A stretch of 33,536 nucleotides of DNA. Origin: Candidatus Gottesmanbacteria bacterium RBG_16_52_11 (GTDB taxonomy: Bacteria > Patescibacteriota > Microgenomatia > UBA10105 > UBA927). The notes beneath the pieces are model-generated. The model was not told the DNA's origin. It made no database searches and saw only the letters and a list, made by a program, of their open reading frames with translations. The stretch is from assembly GCA_001779095.1 (NCBI GenBank), contig MFJD01000001.1, positions 112,479-146,014 of the forward strand, read 5' to 3'. How positions within the stretch are numbered: the first letter of the stretch is position 1; each line of letters opens with the position of its first letter. The position numbers and the translations under genes were made by a program. Shown piece after piece: positions 29,920-33,536 of the stretch.

Positions 29920-29949
29920 CAAAAACCCCGGGATAAACCCGGGGTTTTT
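29920..29949. terminator. Perfect bidirectional terminator
   Basis: AAAAACCCCGGG and CCCGGGGTTTTT form a perfect 12-bp stem with a five-base loop. It ends the VOC transcript on the plus strand. Because the A-run becomes a T-run on the minus strand, it can also end a minus-strand transcript from the gene-free region to its right. Confidence 0.88.
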
Positions 29950-30430
29950 GTATCACCCGAAAGCGGTGAGCTTATGAGGGTGGTGATTGAATACGGCATG
30001 CGACTGGTACCGTATTCATATGGCAATACTGCTACCGGCAGAACGGCTCGATGATGATGGGTTACGATAGGTTTTCCTGCATCGGCAGCCATATGACCCT
30101 GATTGTTAAAGAAGCATGCTGACTTTATACAGCAGCGGTGTGAAGAGCATGGTAAGACTAATGTAAGAATCCGGTAATAAAATTCCGGAATGCAGAAGTC
30201 TGCCTTTACCACTACAAATCCTCTGACTTTTAGCTCGTATCAGACAGAATTTCCCAATCTGCCGGCGGTGTATTCACACCAAAGCTAGCATAATACTGTC
30301 AGAACCGGGACAGAATCCGGTAAGGATTGAGTAATAAGGTTGCTCCTGCATGCGGCCGGGGTTGACGTGATATGTCCCGGGAGTCACAGCATACCCGATG
30401 CGGCCGCAGCCGGACTAAATAACTCCAGTT
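29950..30430. other. Gene-free structured region of about 480 bases
   Basis: No convincing protein gene was found. Stems follow one another: ATCACC/GGTGAT (29952-29957, 29982-29987), GAATACGG/CCGTATTC (29989-29996, 30010-30017), and CATATGG/CCATATG (30017-30023, 30089-30095) enclosing two small CTGC/GCAG hairpins. With the terminator at 29920-29949 this suggests a structured RNA of roughly 200-260 bases read on the minus strand. GTAAGA repeats (30152-30157, 30163-30168) have an 11-bp pitch. No known RNA family was recognised. Confidence 0.45.
30152..30168. promoter_or_regulatory. Direct repeat GTAAGA with 11-bp pitch
   Basis: GTAAGA occurs at 30152-30157 and 30163-30168. On the minus strand this reads TCTTAC twice, close to the repeat at 19016-19033. 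A possible plus-strand -10 (TAATAA) follows. The target transcript is not clear. Confidence 0.3.
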
Positions 30431-30458
30431 TTGGGAATTGCGGAAAAATCGGTACAAT
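30431..30458 (+). promoter_or_regulatory. Promoter of the orphan membrane protein gene
   Basis: TTGGGA (30431-30436) and TACAAT (30453-30458) are 16 bases apart. Transcription would start near 30465, at the AGGAG (30464-30468) that precedes the ATG at 30479. The TTG at 30431 cannot be the start codon. Confidence 0.5.
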
Positions 30459-30478
30459 ACAGCAGGAGTAATCCGGTT

Positions 30479-32200
30479 ATGGCCGATGATACTGAAATGT
30501 CAGACCAACCTCTGGAACCTGTTTCCGTTCTGGCACCGCTTACGGCAGGCAGCAATTCCGATGGGCCGAAGAGCGAACTGACCCAACCGGTGGTTATGCT
30601 GATCGAGGAGTACGTTCAGGGCCTGAATGCCGACCGGCGAAATTATACGCCGATCCACGTGGATGAAATTGCGTCGCGGGTAGCCAAGTTTTACGAACTT
30701 ATCCGTAAGGTGGTCGACTGGAAGGATGATAATGCGCTGCGCCGGGGGGCGATCGAGCGGACCCTGAAACGGCTGCTCTTCTCCAAGCTTTCCGGCCTTA
30801 CTTTCATCGAAAACGTCCGCATTTCCGAAGTAGCGGAGACCCTGACAATGGATCTGATCCGCGGCGGACACCTGCCGAACGATGCCGTCCCGAAGGAGCG
30901 GATTGTTGTCATCGAACGGGCCCTTGGGAAATATCTTTATTTTCTGGAGCATACGTCATATCTCGGAAGCGACCCCTCCGTTATCAAAACGAGGATCAAC
31001 TATTTCACTTCCATCCTGGAAATCGCAGCCTGTGAAATTGAGGAAATCCTGACTAATCCGGTCCGGGAGAACGGTCTGATTAACGCCATGACCCGGGCGA
31101 TGGACCAGCGCATCCGGATCGTGCCCGAAGGCGGAATATCGGATGACGAGAAGGCAGCCTTGATTTATATATCGGTTTGCCGGACGCTGTTTGACCTTGA
31201 TGATGCGTTTATTTCCTATCATCTGCTGGTTTTTCAGTACCCGCAGTGGACCGAGGCGTCTCAGGAGCTGGTGGCAGAACTCAACCGGTCACTGCCATCG
31301 CTCAGGGACCAGCTGGGACGGATTCTGACGCATCCGATGGCTAAGGAATTTTACGGTTTCTGTGAACGGTTTGATACGGTATTTGCCCTCGTCGGGGATA
31401 TCCTGGAAGACTTCAAAGACAATCCGGCTATGCTATTACGGGTATTTCAGGACAAAGCGCAGTTTACCCGGGAAATCGAAAAACATTATGATAAGCGGTA
31501 CTCGACACTGAAGAAGCGGTTATTCCGGCTGGCGGTGTTTTCGACGCTTTCGGTATTTTTGTCGAACTGGGTCACGTTCTTCATCATTGAGGTGCCGCTG
31601 GCTAACGTATTTGCCGAAGGTTTTAACCTGTTTACGGCGTTCATTGATTTTCTCGTGCCGACAGTCATCATGTTCCTTCTCGTTACCATTATCCGGCCTC
31701 CGAAAGATGAAAACCGTAAGAACGTTTTAAAAGCAGTGTACAGTTTCGTGTATGCTCAGGCCCAGTTTGACTACTACGAAATTCACGTCCGCAAACCCCG
31801 ACGGCCATTGGTGCGTGCTGTTATGGGTACCGCGTACACGCTCATTACCATAGCAATTTTTTACGGTGTTGCCTACATTTTCTGGTTTGCCGGTCTACCG
31901 ATAACATCCGTAGCGTTTGATACGTTCACGATCGCACTGACGGTTTTTGCCGCCGTGTCTATCAGGAATAAAGCCAAAGAACTTTCAGTCGATGATAAGG
32001 CCAGCTTCAGGGAGTTTTTCCTGGATATGATTTCAGTTCCGATAGCCAAAATCGGATCGGTATTTGCCGCTAAATGGAAGGAATATAATGTCGTGGCGTT
32101 TCTGTTTACATTCATCATCGAGACGCCGTTTGCGGTCATCGTCGACCTGATAGAACAGTGGAGCCTCTTCCTGAAGGAACGCCGCGCCGAAATCCGCTGA
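30479..32200 (+). CDS. Orphan membrane protein of unknown function
   Basis: I do not recognise a named family. The 573-residue protein has a long hydrophilic, helical N-terminal half (about 1-345) with no signal peptide, so it is cytoplasmic. Three or four hydrophobic segments follow in the C-terminal half (about 352-375, 390-410, 455-485 and 488-503, with a last one near 545) and a basic end. The N-terminal half is rich in charged helices of the kind that bind other proteins. Part of its 3' end overlaps the convergent CoA-binding gene by 65 bases. The preceding structured region may regulate it, but this is not shown. Confidence 0.75.
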   Translation: MADDTEMSDQPLEPVSVLAPLTAGSNSDGPKSELTQPVVMLIEEYVQGLNADRRNYTPIHVDEIASRVAKFYELIRKVVDWKDDNALRRGAIERTLKRLLFSKLSGLTFIENVRISEVAETLTMDLIRGGHLPNDAVPKERIVVIERALGKYLYFLEHTSYLGSDPSVIKTRINYFTSILEIAACEIEEILTNPVRENGLINAMTRAMDQRIRIVPEGGISDDEKAALIYISVCRTLFDLDDAFISYHLLVFQYPQWTEASQELVAELNRSLPSLRDQLGRILTHPMAKEFYGFCERFDTVFALVGDILEDFKDNPAMLLRVFQDKAQFTREIEKHYDKRYSTLKKRLFRLAVFSTLSVFLSNWVTFFIIEVPLANVFAEGFNLFTAFIDFLVPTVIMFLLVTIIRPPKDENRKNVLKAVYSFVYAQAQFDYYEIHVRKPRRPLVRAVMGTAYTLITIAIFYGVAYIFWFAGLPITSVAFDTFTIALTVFAAVSIRNKAKELSVDDKASFREFFLDMISVPIAKIGSVFAAKWKEYNVVAFLFTFIIETPFAVIVDLIEQWSLFLKERRAEIR

Positions 32201-32633
32201 CTGCTGACCGGCCTGCAAGTTGCCGGTGTGCTTTCATGATGCAGGCATTCTCGATTACGGTAATTCCGCCTGACTCGGCTATCCGCCGGCCTTCGGGGGA
32301 TGTGATGCCTTCCTGCATCCAGATAACCGGATGCGGGATTCTTTGAACAGCCTGAACAGCGATTTCCGGTACATGTTCCGGTTTCCGGAAAATATCGACG
32401 ATATCGATCCTGATTTCAGGGGGAACTGCCGGGAGCGATGGGTAAGAAATGCTCCCGAGAACGCTCCTGATATTCGGATTAACCGGAATCACGATATACC
32501 CAACATGCATCAGATACGATGCCACGATATGGCTGTATCGCTCGGGATTGTCCGATAAACCGATCACTGCGATATTCCGGGAGTTTTCCAGTATGTCCCG
32601 GACGGAAATGTCATTTCGGGGATTTGCCGGCAT
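32136..32633 (-). CDS. CoA-binding domain protein (YccU-like)
   Basis: The 165-residue protein has a Rossmann fold of the CoA-binding family: IAVIGLSDNPERYSH near the N-terminus, GYIVIPVNPN, the FRKPEHVPEI helix and WMQEGITS near the C-terminal part. Such single-domain proteins bind coenzyme A or related nucleotides; their roles are poorly known. About 30 residues after the usual domain end are low in similarity to the family and lie over the 3' end of the convergent gene, so they may be a tail created by the overlap. The start at 32633 is chosen because TATACT (32640-32645, reverse strand) lies six bases upstream; the ATG at 32651 lies upstream of it. Confidence 0.85.
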   Translation of the reverse strand: MPANPRNDISVRDILENSRNIAVIGLSDNPERYSHIVASYLMHVGYIVIPVNPNIRSVLGSISYPSLPAVPPEIRIDIVDIFRKPEHVPEIAVQAVQRIPHPVIWMQEGITSPEGRRIAESGGITVIENACIMKAHRQLAGRSAVSGFRRGVPSGRGSTVLSGRR

Positions 32634-32639
32634 AACGCA

Positions 32640-32645
32640 AGTATA
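32640..32645 (-). promoter_or_regulatory. -10 element of the CoA-binding gene
   Basis: TATACT on the reverse strand, six bases before the ATG at 32633, predicts a leaderless transcript. Confidence 0.5.
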
Positions 32646-32657
32646 CTTCATGCCATG

Positions 32658-32686
32658 TTGCGCGGTGGCTGTTTTTCAACCACAAT
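32658..32686 (+). promoter_or_regulatory. Promoter of the pyruvate kinase gene
   Basis: TTGCGC (32658-32663) and CACAAT (32681-32686) are 17 bases apart. The ATG at 32693 is six bases after the -10, so the mRNA is probably leaderless. It is back to back with the promoter of the CoA-binding gene. Confidence 0.45.
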
Positions 32687-32692
32687 AGACGT

Positions 32693-33536
32693 ATGGTCGG
32701 CACCAAAATTATTGCCACGGTCGGCCCGGCGTCGGACAACGCCGAGGGAATTGCGTCACTGCTTGAAGCCGGGACGGACGTGGTAAGGTTTAACCTGAAG
32801 CACAATACGCCGGACTGGCATAGAGCCAGTATCAGCAGGGTGCGGGAAGTGTCCCGCGCGTCAGGCCTGCCGGTATGCATAATCGCGGATATTCCGGGTT
32901 CCGATACAATCGACCGCTGGTTGCATCTGGTTACTTCCGGTGATATCGATTACGTCGCGCTGTCATATATCAGGTCGGCCGATGAGGTCAGGTCGCTCGC
33001 AGGGACGCTGGGAAATAACGGCGGTCCGGTCAGGCTGATAGCCAAAATTGAAACAGCCGAGTCGCTCGATAACATGGAGGATATTATCGCTTCAGCCCAC
33101 TGTATTATGGTAGCCCGGGGTGATTTGGGGGTGGCGCTTCCGGTCGAAGAGATTCCTTACCACCAGAAGCATGTTATCAGGAGGTGTCTCGAGGCCGGCA
33201 AACCGGTCATTACCGCAACGGAAATGCTCAACAGTATGATGGAACATCCGGCACCGACCCGGGCTGAAGTATCCGATGTCGCCAATGCAGTGTACGATTC
33301 GACGGATGCCGTCATGCTGTCCGGCGAAACGGCTGTCGGTAAATATCCGCGGGAAGCCGTAGCGATGATGCGCAGTATTACCAGGTTTATCGATACCAGG
33401 CGGCCCCAGCCGCAGATCCGGTATGATATCGGCACGCAGACCGATGCGCTGACGATTGCGGCCAGCGATCTGGTCAAACAGCGTGTCATCGAGTCGCAGA
33501 AAATCAGTGCTTTCGTGGTAATTACCGAAACGGGGG
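32693..33536 (+). CDS. pyk: Compact pyruvate kinase lacking the B domain (partial, C-terminus beyond window)
   Basis: The first 281 codons of a pyruvate kinase are present; the frame continues past the window edge. The A-domain barrel is clear: KIIATVGPAS at the start, Arg32-x-Asn34, Asp66 (IIADIPG), catalytic Lys118 with Glu120 (AKIETAES), Asp144 (ARGDLG), Thr176 (TATEML) and the late barrel motif TDAVMLSGETAVGKYP. The expected segment of about 90-100 residues between the Asp66 strand and the next barrel strand (DYVALSYIRS) is missing, so the mobile B domain that closes over the active site is absent. In the usual NFSHG motif, Ser is replaced by Lys36 (NLKHN). It catalyses the last ATP-yielding step of glycolysis if active. 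Confidence 0.9.
   Translation, partial: MVGTKIIATVGPASDNAEGIASLLEAGTDVVRFNLKHNTPDWHRASISRVREVSRASGLPVCIIADIPGSDTIDRWLHLVTSGDIDYVALSYIRSADEVRSLAGTLGNNGGPVRLIAKIETAESLDNMEDIIASAHCIMVARGDLGVALPVEEIPYHQKHVIRRCLEAGKPVITATEMLNSMMEHPAPTRAEVSDVANAVYDSTDAVMLSGETAVGKYPREAVAMMRSITRFIDTRRPQPQIRYDIGTQTDALTIAASDLVKQRVIESQKISAFVVITETG

Noticed and set aside
30307-30325. GGGACAGAATCCGGTAAGG resembles the conserved 3' part of bacterial RNase P RNA
   Set aside because: The other universal blocks of RNase P RNA (such as GAGGAAAGTCC) are absent from the upstream 400 bases, so the similarity is most likely chance.
1-33536. tRNA, rRNA, transposase and integrase genes
   Set aside because: I looked for the usual signs (tRNA arms, conserved rRNA blocks, DDE or tyrosine-recombinase motifs, terminal inverted repeats) and found none. 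A dedicated tRNA and Rfam search would be decisive.

Overview
The window looks like a chromosomal stretch of a bacterium with roughly 50-55% G+C that uses the standard bacterial code (many reading frames end in TGA, which argues against the code-25 lineages). No rRNA, tRNA, CRISPR array or insertion sequence was recognised. Several traits fit a single-membraned candidate phyla radiation (Patescibacteria, Microgenomates-like) lineage: a sortase, a giant surface protein with Asp-box, Pro/Thr linker, fibronectin III and carboxypeptidase-regulatory parts, LiaF-like proteins, many small one-pass membrane proteins, and many leaderless promoters. The affiliation is an inference, not a demonstrated fact.

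Layout. (1) 1-5.2 kb: a ZIP metal transporter, an SPL-like radical SAM protein, a minimal alkylguanine-DNA alkyltransferase domain, an FTR1 iron permease, a secreted alpha/beta hydrolase and a membrane-anchored cupredoxin. (2) 5.2-11.5 kb: an OmpR-type regulator and its sensor kinase, a small secreted helical protein, and a MacA / MacB-ATPase / MacB-permease efflux set followed by a small DUF5666-like protein. (3) 11.5-20 kb: a 1734-residue surface protein on the minus strand, a small membrane protein, a subtilisin-like protease, a zinc-ribbon protein, and a sortase with a small companion. (4) 20-29.9 kb: an exported bactofilin-like membrane protein, a Mug-type uracil-DNA glycosylase, several unknown exported or membrane proteins, a single-domain response regulator, an EEP-family phosphohydrolase, a pterin carbinolamine dehydratase, a GT-C glycosyltransferase, a LiaF-like pair and a VOC protein. 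(5) 29.9-33.5 kb: a long structured intergenic region, an orphan 573-residue membrane protein, a CoA-binding protein, and the start of a pyruvate kinase that appears to lack its B domain.

How the parts may work together. Four promoters within 4.3 kb carry direct repeats of a TCAG-type element with an 11-bp pitch: the hydrolase, the two-component operon itself, the small secreted protein and the MacA operon. This suggests a compact envelope-stress or efflux regulon controlled by the local OmpR-type regulator. The FTR1 permease and the cupredoxin may form a minimal iron-uptake module. The sortase, its small partner, the protease and the giant protein form a surface-biology block.

Most interesting for follow-up: the compact pyruvate kinase with Lys in the usual NFSHG serine position, the shared 11-bp-pitch operator, the cupredoxin with a stellacyanin-like Gln ligand pattern, the sortase companion, and two structured intergenic regions that may encode minus-strand RNAs.
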